DNA of 36,339 nucleotides from Syntrophaceae bacterium UBA6109 (GCA_002428445.1 DIWJ01000035.1:1-36339), one strand, 5' to 3'; shown: positions 14,518 to 23,827, counted from the first letter of the stretch. Numbers and translations are program-made. The notes: generated from the sequence alone by a model not told the origin.

Positions 14518-15482
14518 AGGGCCTGCTTACGATCTGCAGAAAAGAACTGGCCGATCAATTCGGCAAGTCACGGTTCATCCTCCTGTACGCCCTCATCCTC
14601 ATGATCAGCGTCGTTATCGCGTCCATGGTTGGATCAGGACTCAAGGAAGAGTTGCAGGGCATGGCGAAACCGACCTTCGTGTTCCTCCTGCTCTTCACCT
14701 CACCGGGGAAGTTCTTTTCTCTCATCCAGTTCATCGCGATCTTCGGCCCACTCCTGGGGATCATTCTCGGATTCGACGCCATCAACAGGGAACGAAGCGC
14801 CCGGACGCTGAGCAAGCTCGTTTCCCAGCCGATCTACCGGGATGCCATCATCAACGGGAAGTTCCTGGCAGGACTGGTCACGATCACCGTTATGCTGCTT
14901 TCGATCATCCTCCTGATCTCGGGATTGGGGCTTATCCTCGTCGGCGTCGTGCCCGGACCGGAGGAGATCCTGCGCCTGGCCCTCTATTTTGTCATCAGCA
15001 TCTTCTACGTCTCTTTCTGGCTGGGTCTGTCCATCCTCTTTTCGGTGTTCTTCCGCTCCATGGCGACCTCGGCACTGGCCGCCATAGCGTTTTGGATTTT
15101 TCTGTCGTTCTTTCTCCCTCTCGGTTCGGGAATCATGGCCGATGTCATTGTGCCGGTGAACATGAATTCCGCGTCATCCGTGGACCCGGAGACGGTCATC
15201 CGCCACGAAACGGTCAGAAAGTCGTTCTCGATGCTGTCGCCGATCTCCCTGTACACGGAGGGCACCACCACCATTCTGGATCCCCTGCGGAAGACGACCT
15301 CCTCGGTCATGCTGATGGGCCCGATGGAACAGCTGTCGATTTCGCGGTTTCAGAATCCGCTGCCCCTCGCTCAGAGCCTGCTGATCGTCCTCCCGCAGCT
15401 GATCTCGCTGCTGGCCGTCACCTGCATCTGTTTCGCCCTTTCCTACGTCGCTTTCATGCGGCAGGAGATTCGCTCGACCTGA
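14514..15482 (+). CDS. ABC-2 type permease (NosY-like)
   Basis: A 322-residue integral membrane protein with about six hydrophobic segments and the ABC-2 permease layout: cytoplasmic N-terminal KELADQFGKSR, then a FDAINRERSARTLSKLVSQP coupling region typical of this family, and a C-terminal helix ending in FMRQEIRST. A large extracytoplasmic loop lies between the last two helices (about residues 210-270). It forms the channel for the preceding ATPase, with the NEW3 protein as likely external partner. NosDFY-like systems are related in layout, but no nos genes are near, so the substrate stays open. Confidence 0.88.
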   Translation: MKGLLTICRKELADQFGKSRFILLYALILMISVVIASMVGSGLKEELQGMAKPTFVFLLLFTSPGKFFSLIQFIAIFGPLLGIILGFDAINRERSARTLSKLVSQPIYRDAIINGKFLAGLVTITVMLLSIILLISGLGLILVGVVPGPEEILRLALYFVISIFYVSFWLGLSILFSVFFRSMATSALAAIAFWIFLSFFLPLGSGIMADVIVPVNMNSASSVDPETVIRHETVRKSFSMLSPISLYTEGTTTILDPLRKTTSSVMLMGPMEQLSISRFQNPLPLAQSLLIVLPQLISLLAVTCICFALSYVAFMRQEIRST

Positions 15483-15502
15483 CGCGATCCCGAAAATCTT
15501 CT

Positions 15503-15532
15503 CCTTACGCCTGTTCCGGAACAGGCGTAAGG
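15503..15532 (+). terminator. Perfect 30-base palindrome, likely terminator hairpin
   Basis: Arms CCTTACGCCTGTTCC and GGAACAGGCGTAAGG meet with no spacer. As RNA this folds into a strong hairpin starting 20 bases after the permease stop. It is not followed by a U-run, so a terminator or a 3'-end stabiliser is likelier than a canonical intrinsic terminator. Being fully symmetric it could also be a protein-binding site. Confidence 0.55.
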
Positions 15533-15651
15533 GGAACAGAAGACCTCTTGCTTCTGCCCTTCCCTGCTGATTCGTCACGAAGACAGGACCTGGTCCCCGG
15601 CCCTCGCGGCCGACCGCCGCAACGCACTGAAGTCTGCATTCACTTTCCCTC

Positions 15652-15680
15652 TTGAGCTCGACTGCCCGATCTGTTAGACT
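15652..15680 (+). promoter_or_regulatory. Likely sigma-70 promoter for ftsH
   Basis: TTGAGC (15652-15657) and TAGACT (15675-15680) are separated by an ideal 17 bases. The predicted transcript would carry a leader of about 170 bases before ATG 15859. No heat-shock (sigma-32-like) box was recognised. Confidence 0.45.
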
Positions 15681-15858
15681 TGCGCACACGTTCTTTTCGC
15701 AACTATTTAAAGCACATCCCGAGGTTTTTCTTTTGGACAAGGGCATCGGCGGCGGGGAGGCAATTCGGAAGGCGGCCGACAAGACCCCGGATTCCATCGG
15801 GAAGTAACTGCTCAAAAAGACCTACTGCAGCGCCGGAACGGCTCACGGAGATTCAACA

Positions 15859-17679
15859 ATGGCTATCGAAAAACAGCACAAGTTTTCCTTCTGGTACGTG
15901 CTTCTGGGCATATGGATCGTCTTCATCGTCCAGAACTACATCGCCTCCATGTACGCGATCCCGACGATTCCCTACAGCCAGTTCCTCAGTCTGGTGAAGA
16001 CGGGCAAGGTAACGGAAGTCGCCATCACGGCGAATCAAATCCAGGGGAAGATGAAGGCCGACGGCGGTGAGATGAAACCGTTCAAGACCATCCGCGTCGA
16101 TCCGGAGATCTCCAAGACGCTGGATCAGTACAATATCAGCTTCAAAGGCGAGATCGAATCCACTTTCCTCCGCGACCTGTTCTCGTGGGTCTTCCCCCTG
16201 CTGCTCTTTTTCGGCGTCTGGTATTTCCTCATGAAACGCATGGGAGGCCAGCAGGCGGGTTTCATGACCCTCGGCAAGAACAAGGCCAAGATCTACATGG
16301 AAAATGAATTGAACGTGCGCTTCGATGATGTCGCCGGCGTTGACGAGGCCAAGCAGGAACTGGTGGAGGTCATCGAATTCCTGAAATTTCCCGGGAAATT
16401 CACCGATATGGGCGGCAGGATTCCCAAAGGGATCCTCCTCGTGGGTCCGCCGGGCGCGGGTAAGACGCTCCTGGCCAAGGCCGTGGCGGGCGAGAGCGGC
16501 GTCCCCTTCTTCAGTCTCAGCGGGTCGGAATTCGTAGAGATGTTCGTTGGCCTCGGGGCGGCGCGCGTCCGGGACCTGTTCGTCCAGGCCAAGGAAAAGG
16601 CGCCTTGCATCATCTTCATCGACGAGCTTGATGCTTTGGGCAAGGCCCGCGGTTTCGGCGCCATGGGCGGCCATGACGAGCGGGAACAGACCTTGAATCA
16701 ACTCCTCGTGGAGATGGACGGTTTCGATGCCAAGGTCGGCGTCATCCTCATGGCCGCAACCAACCGGCCGGAGATCCTCGATCCGGCGCTCCTGCGGCCG
16801 GGCCGTTTCGACCGCCACGTTCTGGTGGACCGTCCCGACAAGGTCGGGCGGGAAGCGATCCTTCTCGTGCACCTGAAAAAAATCAAGGCCGTCGCCGATC
16901 TGGATGTGCAGAAGCTGGCCGCCATGACGCCGGGCATGGTGGGCGCGGATCTCGCCAACCTCATTAACGAGGCGGCGCTGCTGGCAGTCCGCCGCGGCAA
17001 GAAGGAAGTCGGAATGCCGGAATTTGAAGAGGCCGTGGAAAGGATCATTGCCGGGCTGGAAAAGAAGAACCGCCTCATCAACGTCCAGGAACGCGAGATC
17101 GTCGCCTACCACGAGATGGGGCATGCGCTGGTGGCGCTCTCCCTTCCAGGGACGGACCCCGTTTCGAAGATCTCCATCATCCCGCGCGGCATCGCGGCCC
17201 TTGGCTATACCATGCAGGTTCCGACGGAGGACCGCTTTCTCATGAAAAGAACGGAACTCCTGAACAAGATCGCGACGTTTCTGGGCGGGAGGGCCGCCGA
17301 GGAGATCGTCTTCGGGGATATCTCCACAGGCGCCCACAACGACCTCGCCCGCGCGACGGACATCGCCAAAAGCATGATCAAGGAATACGGGATGAGCGGC
17401 CAGCTGGGACAGGTCTACCTCGCCCGCGAGACGCGGCCGCAGTTCCTGGATGTCGGGCTTCGGGAGGGAGGGGATTACAGCGAGGCCACCGCCCAGGCGA
17501 TCGACCGGGAGATCCAGTCGCTCATCGCCACCGAGTACGGCCGCGCGATGGAGATCCTGAGGGCGCGGAAGGACGTCCTCATCCGGGGCGCCCAGCTCCT
17601 TCTGGAAAAAGAAAAGATCGAAGGGGCCGAGATCAAGGCCCTGCTGGAGTCATCTGGCACAGCGCCTTCCCTTCCATAA
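15859..17679 (+). CDS. ftsH: ATP-dependent zinc metalloprotease FtsH
   Basis: A membrane-bound AAA+ protease that degrades misfolded membrane proteins and regulatory cytosolic ones as a hexamer. The 606-residue protein has two N-terminal membrane helices (about 11-30 and 113-131) flanking a periplasmic domain. The AAA module has Walker A GPPGAGKT (196-203), Walker [12 protein letters not shown] and arginine-finger region RPGRFDR. The M41 peptidase site is HEMGH (His418, Glu419, His422), with the third zinc ligand Asp495 in AHNDLARA. Length and order match the family, with a shorter C-terminal tail than in E. coli. ATG 15859 is preceded by a GGAG motif. It stands alone between its promoter and a strong hairpin. 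Confidence 0.96.
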   Translation: MAIEKQHKFSFWYVLLGIWIVFIVQNYIASMYAIPTIPYSQFLSLVKTGKVTEVAITANQIQGKMKADGGEMKPFKTIRVDPEISKTLDQYNISFKGEIESTFLRDLFSWVFPLLLFFGVWYFLMKRMGGQQAGFMTLGKNKAKIYMENELNVRFDDVAGVDEAKQELVEVIEFLKFPGKFTDMGGRIPKGILLVGPPGAGKTLLAKAVAGESGVPFFSLSGSEFVEMFVGLGAARVRDLFVQAKEKAPCIIFIDELDALGKARGFGAMGGHDEREQTLNQLLVEMDGFDAKVGVILMAATNRPEILDPALLRPGRFDRHVLVDRPDKVGREAILLVHLKKIKAVADLDVQKLAAMTPGMVGADLANLINEAALLAVRRGKKEVGMPEFEEAVERIIAGLEKKNRLINVQEREIVAYHEMGHALVALSLPGTDPVSKISIIPRGIAALGYTMQVPTEDRFLMKRTELLNKIATFLGGRAAEEIVFGDISTGAHNDLARATDIAKSMIKEYGMSGQLGQVYLARETRPQFLDVGLREGGDYSEATAQAIDREIQSLIATEYGRAMEILRARKDVLIRGAQLLLEKEKIEGAEIKALLESSGTAPSLP

Positions 17680-17682
17680 AAT

Positions 17683-17711
17683 AGGGGCGGCGCCTTCGTG
17701 GCGCCGCCCCT
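17683..17711. terminator. Bidirectional hairpin between ftsH and the M20 gene
   Basis: AGGGGCGGCGCC and GGCGCCGCCCCT are perfectly complementary (12 bases) around the loop TTCGT. It starts four bases after the ftsH stop and lies just past the end of the convergent M20 gene, so it can serve both. T-runs are weak on either side. Confidence 0.75.
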
Positions 17712-17737
17712 GTCATTGCAGAAAAAACGTTGCGCGA

Positions 17738-19033
17738 TTACTTCCCTTCCGCCGTTTTCAATTCCTTGAATTTATCCTGGATCGACTTGACCTTCGCCGG
17801 GTCGTTGAGGAGCTGGTAAGCGGTGAGTGCCACGGCCTTGGCCGCCGTCACCGTCGCCTTCCAGCCTTCCTCGGAGGCCGCCGCCTCGCGCATGGAGTCC
17901 GTATGCAGGGCCACACCCTTCGGCGCCGCTTTGAACATTAGATTGACCGTGGGGTAGGCGTGCCCGACGTTTCCGAGATCAGACGAGCCCATCGGGTCAC
18001 TCTTCCGGATATCTTCTGCATTGACGCCAGCCGCCTTGATGTTCTTGACCACCAAAGCCAGATATTCCGGCACCATGATGGGCGCCAGCAGGGCCGTGCG
18101 CGGCGGCTTGTATTCCATCGTCGCGCCGGTAACAAGGGCCCCGGCCTTGGCGCAATTGATGACCTTTTCGTAGGCGTCCAGCATGGTGCCCGTATCCAGG
18201 GCGCGGGCAGCGAATTCCGCCTCGGCCAGGGGCGGCACGACATTGACCGCCTCGCCGCCTTTTTTGATGATGCCGTGGATACGGACGTCCTGCCGCAGAT
18301 GCTCCCGCAGCATGTCGACGCCATTGAAGGTCAGGATGGCTGCGCGCAGCGCATTGACGCCCTTGTGCGGTGCGGCGGCCGCATGCGCGGCCTTTCCCTT
18401 GAAGATGAAGGTGGCCCGTTTCATGGCCAGGAGTTCCTTGTCTACGCTCCAGAGATCGCCGCCATGGGTAATGAGGACGACATCGGTCCCCTCGAAATGA
18501 TTGCCTTCCAACAGGGCGATCTTGCCTCCGCCGAGAGAACCGCGTTCCTCGTCGGGCGTGCCGATAACGAGCACGCGTCCCGGCGTATCCTTCATCATCT
18601 TGGCAAGGCCCGCCGCAGCCATGAGCCCTGAAGTGGCGATGAGGTTATGCCCGCAGGAGTGCCCGTTGGCCAAGGCATCGTATTCCAGCATGATCGTGAC
18701 CGTCGGACCGGGCCCCTTGCCGTTCATCTCCGCGCGGAAGGCCGTCTTGGCAATGCCGCCCTTGACAAGATCATCGGGCACCTTGAGGTCGCCCGTGACC
18801 TTGAAGCCGAGCTTGCGGAGTTCCTCCATCAACAACTGGGAACTCTTGAACTCTTTCTGCCCCAGCTCTTTGTATTCGAAGATCTTCTGCGAAACGACCC
18901 TGCAGTTCGCCACCTGTTCGTCGATCGCCGCAAGCAGCGCCTTCTCGTCCGCGGACGCAATCCCAACCCACAGTATCGCCAAGACAACCGCCAGCAGGAT
19001 TCGTCCCAAACCGCCGCACGCGCTTCTTTTCAT
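17738..19033 (-). CDS. Exported M20-family amidohydrolase (AbgB-like)
   Basis: A 431-residue metal-dependent amidohydrolase of the M20/M40 group closest in type to AbgB (p-aminobenzoyl-glutamate hydrolase subunit). Metal ligands appear in GHSCGHNL (Cys and His), the PDEERG acidic pair and a C-terminal ALHTDSM histidine. The middle dimerisation domain begins around AHAAAAPHKGVNALRAA. Unlike the usual cytoplasmic AbgB, it starts with a clear Sec signal peptide (basic KRS, hydrophobic LLAVVLAILWVG, cleavage near ASA-DE), so it should act in the periplasm. The start at 19033 follows an AGGAGGG site; upstream open frame lacks homology. The natural substrate is unknown; an N-acyl or gamma-glutamyl amide is likely. 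Confidence 0.87.
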   Translation of the reverse strand: MKRSACGGLGRILLAVVLAILWVGIASADEKALLAAIDEQVANCRVVSQKIFEYKELGQKEFKSSQLLMEELRKLGFKVTGDLKVPDDLVKGGIAKTAFRAEMNGKGPGPTVTIMLEYDALANGHSCGHNLIATSGLMAAAGLAKMMKDTPGRVLVIGTPDEERGSLGGGKIALLEGNHFEGTDVVLITHGGDLWSVDKELLAMKRATFIFKGKAAHAAAAPHKGVNALRAAILTFNGVDMLREHLRQDVRIHGIIKKGGEAVNVVPPLAEAEFAARALDTGTMLDAYEKVINCAKAGALVTGATMEYKPPRTALLAPIMVPEYLALVVKNIKAAGVNAEDIRKSDPMGSSDLGNVGHAYPTVNLMFKAAPKGVALHTDSMREAAASEEGWKATVTAAKAVALTAYQLLNDPAKVKSIQDKFKELKTAEGK

Positions 19034-19109
19034 TGGTTCCCTCCTTTTTTTCCAGGTGTTTGTTATCTTTCCTTCGCTGAAGATGCCCTGTCCCCCCAAA
19101 ACCGGCGCC

Positions 19110-19138
19110 ATTCTAATCGATTTCCCATGCAAACACAA
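19110..19138 (-). promoter_or_regulatory. Likely sigma-70 promoter for the M20 gene
   Basis: On the minus strand, TTGTGT (19138-19133) and TAGAAT (19115-19110) are spaced 17 bases apart, about 75 bases before the M20 start codon. The -10 is a five-of-six match and the -35 is weaker. Confidence 0.4.
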
Positions 19139-19223
19139 ATTCCCTGCAAAAAGCAGCAATGCCCTTTTTCTCCGGACTGCAAATATGCTACAGAGACATT
19201 CCGGTTTTGCGGAAGGATTGTGG

Positions 19224-20594
19224 ATGAATCGCTACGTAAAGACTGCCGCCTCTTTCGCCGCATTTGCATTGTTTCTGCTCCTGCCGCCGCTCGCCGGATT
19301 GGCGCCCGCAGGCCAGCGCGTCGCGGGGATCGTGGTCCTGGCCATTGCCCTGTGGACGACGGAAGCCCTGCCCGTCGGCATCAGTTCGATCGTTGTCCTC
19401 ATTCTGCTCGGAGTGATGGGCGGCTTGCCCCATGCGGAACTATTCTCCGGGTTTCGTTCTCCCATTCTCTACTTCATGGTCGGCGTGATGATCATGGGGG
19501 GCGCGATCGTGAAGTCCGGCCTCGCCTCACGGGCGGCCCGCTTTTTTCTGCACGGGGCGCGGGGCAGCTCAAAGCGTCTCTTCTTCCACTGCCTGATCAG
19601 CCTGCCGCCGCTCGCCCTGATCTTGCCCTCGGCGATCACGCGTAATGCCTTCCTCCTGCCGGCCTATCAGGAGACGTTCCGCGAACTTCGCCTCAGCCGC
19701 GAAGACGGTCTCCTGAAATCCGTCGTTCTGACGCTCGGACTCCTGAATCCGCTCGCCTCTTCCGCCTTCATGACAGGGGGACTTGCCCCCATGACCACGG
19801 CAACGATGCTCGGCGGCTTCACCTGGTGGAAGTGGTTCTTTCTGATGAGCGTCCCCTACTATGCGCTCCTGGTTCTGGGCGGCTTGTGGACCGCCGCCGT
19901 CAATCCGTTCCCGGCTCACGAATTTCCGCCGAAACCGGCAACACCCCCCTCCCCATTGACGTCTCAGGAGATTCGTGTCGTCGCCGTCCTCCTCCTGACT
20001 TCAGCCCTCTGGCTCACCGACTTCTGGCATGGCCTGCACCCGGCCATTCCGGCTTTGCTTGCGGCCGTCATCCTCTGTGACAGGATTTCCGGGGTCCTGT
20101 CCTGGAAGGAAATGGAGCAGGCCGTACCCTGGTCCACCTTCCTGGTTCTGGGAGCATCTTTTTCTCTGGCACAGGCGCTGATCGCAACCGGCGCGGCCGC
20201 CTGGTTCGCCGATGCCTTTTCCGGGATTACCCTGCAGTTTCAAGCCTCTACTGCCGCCGTCGCGGCGCTTGTCGTCGCCATGACGGTCGTCATCCATCTG
20301 GGAATCGCCAACATGTCCGCCTGCATCGCCCTTCTTATCCCCATCACGACGCTGCTTGCGCAGGGCCTCAATATGAACCCCCTCGTCTTCGGTCTCATCG
20401 TCGGCATCTCCGTCGACGCCGTGATCCTCTATCCCGTGCAGACGGCAACCAATCTGGTGGCTTACGAAACAGGCCTTATGGATGGCAAGGACGTGCTCAA
20501 GGTGGGTCTGGGGATGTGGGTCCTGACGACCCTCGTCGTCGTGGCCGTTGCGCTTCCCTGGTGGTCGTTCCTCGGGCTCTCCATGCGCCTGTAA
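19224..20594 (+). CDS. DASS/SLC13-type anion:sodium symporter
   Basis: A 456-residue polytopic membrane protein with about 11-12 hydrophobic segments, matching the divalent anion:Na+ symporter family (dicarboxylate, sulfate or similar anions). Family-like segments include ALWTTEALPVGISSIVVLILLG near the N terminus, ILYFMVGVMIMGGA, LWLTDFWHGLHPAIPALLAA mid-protein and VPWSTFLVLGASFSLAQAL. The usual SNT/SNP substrate motifs are altered (LNPLASSAFMTGG and IANMSACIALLIP), so the transported anion cannot be stated. ATG 19224 follows GGAAGGA by about six bases; an upstream in-frame ATG would add around 14 residues. It is divergent from the exported M20 hydrolase, which could release a substrate for it (inference). 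Confidence 0.82.
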   Translation: MNRYVKTAASFAAFALFLLLPPLAGLAPAGQRVAGIVVLAIALWTTEALPVGISSIVVLILLGVMGGLPHAELFSGFRSPILYFMVGVMIMGGAIVKSGLASRAARFFLHGARGSSKRLFFHCLISLPPLALILPSAITRNAFLLPAYQETFRELRLSREDGLLKSVVLTLGLLNPLASSAFMTGGLAPMTTATMLGGFTWWKWFFLMSVPYYALLVLGGLWTAAVNPFPAHEFPPKPATPPSPLTSQEIRVVAVLLLTSALWLTDFWHGLHPAIPALLAAVILCDRISGVLSWKEMEQAVPWSTFLVLGASFSLAQALIATGAAAWFADAFSGITLQFQASTAAVAALVVAMTVVIHLGIANMSACIALLIPITTLLAQGLNMNPLVFGLIVGISVDAVILYPVQTATNLVAYETGLMDGKDVLKVGLGMWVLTTLVVVAVALPWWSFLGLSMRL

Positions 20595-20724
20595 TATTTT
20601 GTGCGGCACCCTTTCCTCTCTTGACCCAAGCCCCCGAATATGCGAAAAAATCGCGCCCCCACCCTTTTCAGGAGGTTTCTCGGAGGCCGCCGGCGGGAGA
20701 TTCCCCTCGGCGCATCCGCAATCC

Positions 20725-21453
20725 ATGAAGAAGCGCTATATCCTGCTTTCCATTCTGCTCGCTCTTCTCGCCGTCGGCGCTTTTTTCTTTTTTTATTACG
20801 ATCTTTCCGTCTATCTCACCGATCGTCAGAAGGCGATTCGCCTGTTGAAATCCTTCGGACCGTGGTCGTTTCTCATCTTCATTCCGCTGCAGATCCTCCA
20901 GGTCATCATGGCCCCCTTTCCCGGCGAGGTGACCGGTTTCATTGGCGGATACATCTACGGCACGATCCTGGGCACACTGTACTCTACGGTCGGTCTCACG
21001 GTCGGCTCGTGGATCGCCTTCATGCTGGCCAGGATCTACGGTCTGCCTCTGGTGGAAAAAATCGTCGCGCCGCAGATCATCCGAAAATACGATACCTTCA
21101 TGAAGCACCAGGGGGTCCTGGTCTCGTTCGTCCTCTTCCTGATACCGGGATTCCCGAAGGACTCTCTGTGCTACATCATGGGCCTGAGCCATATCCCGAC
21201 GACAACGTTCCTGCTCCTGTCGACCATCGGGCGTCTTTTCGGCACAATCCTCCTGTCTGTGGGGGGGAGCCTCGCCCGCGACCGGCAGACGGAGGTCCTG
21301 TTCGTTGTCTTCATCCTGAGCGGCCTGACACTGTTTCTGGCCTATATCTACCGGGATCGAATCCTGCTTTGGTTGAAAAAGCGCGAAGGCCCGCCTTCCC
21401 CAGCCGCAAGAACGGAGGAAGGACCCTCTGGGCACGATGAGAAACCGCACTGA
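20725..21453 (+). CDS. TVP38/TMEM64 family (VTT domain) membrane protein
   Basis: A 242-residue membrane protein of the DedA-related VTT superfamily. It has an N-terminal helix (about 5-25), then the characteristic region with re-entrant loops: APFPGEVTGFIGGYIYG, GSWIAFMLARIYG and FLIPGFPKDSLCYIMGLS, followed by RLFGTILLSVGGS and a final helix. Members are linked to lipid scrambling or transport across membranes, but most are uncharacterised. The charged C-terminal tail overlaps the mutY start by 17 bases. The 130-base gap before it shows no clear promoter. Confidence 0.87.
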   Translation: MKKRYILLSILLALLAVGAFFFFYYDLSVYLTDRQKAIRLLKSFGPWSFLIFIPLQILQVIMAPFPGEVTGFIGGYIYGTILGTLYSTVGLTVGSWIAFMLARIYGLPLVEKIVAPQIIRKYDTFMKHQGVLVSFVLFLIPGFPKDSLCYIMGLSHIPTTTFLLLSTIGRLFGTILLSVGGSLARDRQTEVLFVVFILSGLTLFLAYIYRDRILLWLKKREGPPSPAARTEEGPSGHDEKPH

Positions 21454-22603
21454 GACTTTTTCATCCAAGCGGCAGACGGCGGCCCGTCAACGGTCTGCCG
21501 CGCCGATCGCCGCCGTTGACGAATCTGCCGTCTCATCGATCCGCCGGAAGCTCCTGCTCTGGTACAGGAAGAACGGCCGCGATCTCCCCTGGCGAAAAAC
21601 TGCCGATCCCTACCAAATATGGGTCTCCGAGATCATGCTTCAGCAAACCCGTGTGGAAACCGCTCTGCCCTACTACAAGACTTTCCTGCAGCGGTTCCCC
21701 ACGGTACAGGCTCTGGCAAAAGCGCCCCAGGACGACGTCCTCAAGACCTGGGAAAACCTCGGCTATTACAGCCGGGCGAGACACCTTCTCGAGGCGGCGC
21801 AGATCGTCGTCGAACGTTTCTCGAGCCGTCTTCCCGAGGAAGTGGAGGAGCTGCAGACGCTGCCCGGCGTGGGCGGATACACGGCCGGGGCGATCGCCAG
21901 CATCGCCTTCGGGAAGGCCGTGCCGGCCGTCGACGGAAACGCCCGCCGCGTCCTCATGCGCCTTTTCGCCGTCACAACGGCGATGAACCGGCCGGCCGCC
22001 GTCAGACAGGTGGAAACGATTGCGGAGAATCTCGTCCCGGAATCGGCGCCGGGGGCCTTCAATCAGGCGCTGATGGACCTGGCAAGCGCCCTCTGCACGC
22101 CCCGGAATCCGGTCTGCGGCCGCTGCCCGCTGAAGGAAGACTGCCGGGCCGGGAGGGAAGGGATCCAGGCGGAGATTCCGCGAAGACCAAAGAAGGGAAG
22201 AATACCGGAGAGACAGGCCGTCGCCGTGTTTGTACGCGATCGAAAAGGCCGCGTCCTCGTCGTCCGACGGCCGGGAAGGGGGTTGCTTTCTGCGCTTTGG
22301 AAACTTCCCGGAGGGTTCCTGCGCGATGGGGAAGCCCCGGCAGAGGGACTGACACGGACGGTCCGGGAAGAAATCGGCGTCGAAAGCGAACCGCAGCTGC
22401 CGATCGGCGCCGTTCGCCATTCCTACACGCACTTCCGCCTGCTTCTCCACATCTTTTCCGGCCGCATCGTCTGCGGAAGACCCCGGCCGTTGCTCTGCAG
22501 AGAAGTACGCTGGTCCGCCCCGGAAGATTTGACATCCCTCGCCTGTTCCAAGGCGGACCGCACGGCCATCAACCTTTCGGGGACGGGGTACCGAAATCCC
22601 TGA
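21437..22603 (+). CDS. mutY: A/G-specific adenine glycosylase MutY
   Basis: A base-excision repair enzyme that removes adenine mispaired with 8-oxoguanine. The 388-residue protein has the helix-hairpin-helix LPGVGGYTAGAI (142-153), catalytic Glu65 in SEIMLQQTRV and Asp166 in AVDGNARR. A [4Fe-4S] cluster is held by Cys220, Cys227, Cys230 and Cys236 (C-x6-C-x2-C-x5-C). The C-terminal Nudix-like domain (from about residue 260) recognises 8-oxoG. The first 30 residues extend beyond most homologues, so the true start may be internal. It overlaps the upstream membrane-protein gene by 17 bases and is convergent with the stress-protein gene. Confidence 0.94.
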   Translation: MRNRTETFSSKRQTAARQRSAAPIAAVDESAVSSIRRKLLLWYRKNGRDLPWRKTADPYQIWVSEIMLQQTRVETALPYYKTFLQRFPTVQALAKAPQDDVLKTWENLGYYSRARHLLEAAQIVVERFSSRLPEEVEELQTLPGVGGYTAGAIASIAFGKAVPAVDGNARRVLMRLFAVTTAMNRPAAVRQVETIAENLVPESAPGAFNQALMDLASALCTPRNPVCGRCPLKEDCRAGREGIQAEIPRRPKKGRIPERQAVAVFVRDRKGRVLVVRRPGRGLLSALWKLPGGFLRDGEAPAEGLTRTVREEIGVESEPQLPIGAVRHSYTHFRLLLHIFSGRIVCGRPRPLLCREVRWSAPEDLTSLACSKADRTAINLSGTGYRNP

Positions 22604-22637
22604 AAACCGGTGCTGCGGCCCCGAATTCCGGGTTTCC

Positions 22638-23081
22638 TCAGCGGCAGGCCTCCGGACGTATCAGGAGGACGGGTGCGTGCGCGTCATGCAGGACGCGCAG
22701 GGCCACGCTGCCGAACATCAACTGCTTCATCCCCGTGTAACCATGGGTGGCGATGACGATCAGGTTGACGCCGTTTTCCTTGGCGTACGATACAATGGCA
22801 TACGATGCGGGCGTTCCTTCCAGCAAGGCCACTTTTGTCTGGATGCCTTCCGAAACAAGCCCCTTCCTGACGCGGTCGAGATAGGCTTCCGCGCTCTCGC
22901 GCTGCAAGTTCTTCATGCTGGAGACATCGATACCATCCGCGAAGGCCGCCGAATAGGTTTCCATCACGTAGACCAGGACGACTTCCCCCACAAATCCGCC
23001 CTTCGCCAGGTGCGCGACCTCAGGTAAGGCACACTCGGCCAACGGCGACCCGTCAAGAGGAACAAGAACCTTTTGATACAT
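22638..23081 (-). CDS. Universal stress protein (UspA family)
   Basis: A 147-residue single-domain cytosolic Usp. It opens with the family's KVLVPLDGSPLAECAL and ends with the nucleotide-loop region THGYTGMKQLMFGSVALRVL, in which the G-x9-GS part of the ATP-binding motif is kept while the first glycine is alanine. It probably binds ATP. The start at 23081 follows AAGGAGG at eight bases. It forms its own unit; the 245 bases to its right (shared with the YbaK-type gene) contain no clear gene. Confidence 0.92.
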   Translation of the reverse strand: MYQKVLVPLDGSPLAECALPEVAHLAKGGFVGEVVLVYVMETYSAAFADGIDVSSMKNLQRESAEAYLDRVRKGLVSEGIQTKVALLEGTPASYAIVSYAKENGVNLIVIATHGYTGMKQLMFGSVALRVLHDAHAPVLLIRPEACR

Positions 23082-23326
23082 GGGAAACACCTCCTTCCGT
23101 ATCAAGCGCCATTCCCGTCCAACCGATTACCCTGTCTGACCGTCCGTCAACCGCATTGGAAAGAACCGTTGATGAGAGAGCTCACGCCGCGCCGCTGCGA
23201 GTTTATTCTACCACCGCCTGCCCGTTTTTCAACCCGAGAAAAAACCCGTGAAAGCATTCTTCCTCCTCGGTGCCGCTTGATAAAACGCCGCGAAGATGAG
23301 AAAAGAAGTTGAAGAGATCACTGCCT

Positions 23327-23827
23327 ATGGCCAAGACCCGTATCCCCGTGACGCCCGCCCTCCTTCTCCTGAAAGAAAAGGGAATCTCCTTTACGCTGCG
23401 CCCCTATCCCTACGAGGAGCACGGCGGCACCAAGGTCGCCGCCCGTGCCTTGGGGGTTGACGAGCACCGGACGATCAAGACGCTCGTCATGGAGGATGAT
23501 CGGAAGGTTCCGTTCATCATCCTGATGCACGGCGACCGCGAGGTCTCGACGAAGACCCTGGCACGGACGCTGGGAGTCAAGTCCATCCAGCCCTGCAGCC
23601 CTCAGACGGCCGAACGCCACACCGGCTACCGTGTGGGCGGAACCTCCCCCTTCGGGACGCGGAAGGCCTTGCCGGTTTACATGGAAGAGACCATCGCCGC
23701 CCTGCCGGAAATTTTCATCAATGCCGGTGCGCGCGGCCTTCTGGCGGAAATGGCCCCGGCGGAAATGATCCGCATTCTCCGTCCCCGAACGGTATCGGTT
23801 GCCATCGGACCACCTCCTGGTGGTTGA
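23327..23827 (+). CDS. ybaK: YbaK/EbsC-type Cys-tRNA(Pro) deacylase
   Basis: A 166-residue protein of the YbaK/ProX editing family, which hydrolyses cysteine mischarged on tRNA(Pro). Family sequence includes TPALLLLKEKGISFTLRPY, the invariant lysine region TIKTLVMEDD, ILMHGDREVSTKTLA and VGGTSPFGTRKALPVYMEE. ATG 23327 is used; an in-frame TTG at 23309 would add six residues and neither has a strong ribosome-binding site. Its end overlaps the -35 box of the thioredoxin promoter. Confidence 0.92.
   Translation: MAKTRIPVTPALLLLKEKGISFTLRPYPYEEHGGTKVAARALGVDEHRTIKTLVMEDDRKVPFIILMHGDREVSTKTLARTLGVKSIQPCSPQTAERHTGYRVGGTSPFGTRKALPVYMEETIAALPEIFINAGARGLLAEMAPAEMIRILRPRTVSVAIGPPPGG

Larger units (their letters stand above)
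15483..15858. other. Intergenic region between the ABC operon and ftsH
   Basis: This 376-base stretch has no convincing gene. It holds a perfect 30-base palindrome just after the permease gene and a likely sigma-70 promoter near its middle, both annotated separately. The remaining sequence would form a leader of about 170 bases before the FtsH start. Confidence 0.6.

Noticed and set aside
15853..17337. 494-codon open frame on the minus strand opposite ftsH
   Set aside because: It mirrors FtsH codons and has no domain, signal or ribosome-binding site; length comes from high GC.
23106..23326. Possible small gene between the stress protein and ybaK (frame at 23073-23312)
   Set aside because: Its start lies over the stress-protein start region, it is arginine-rich and has no homology or ribosome-binding site.
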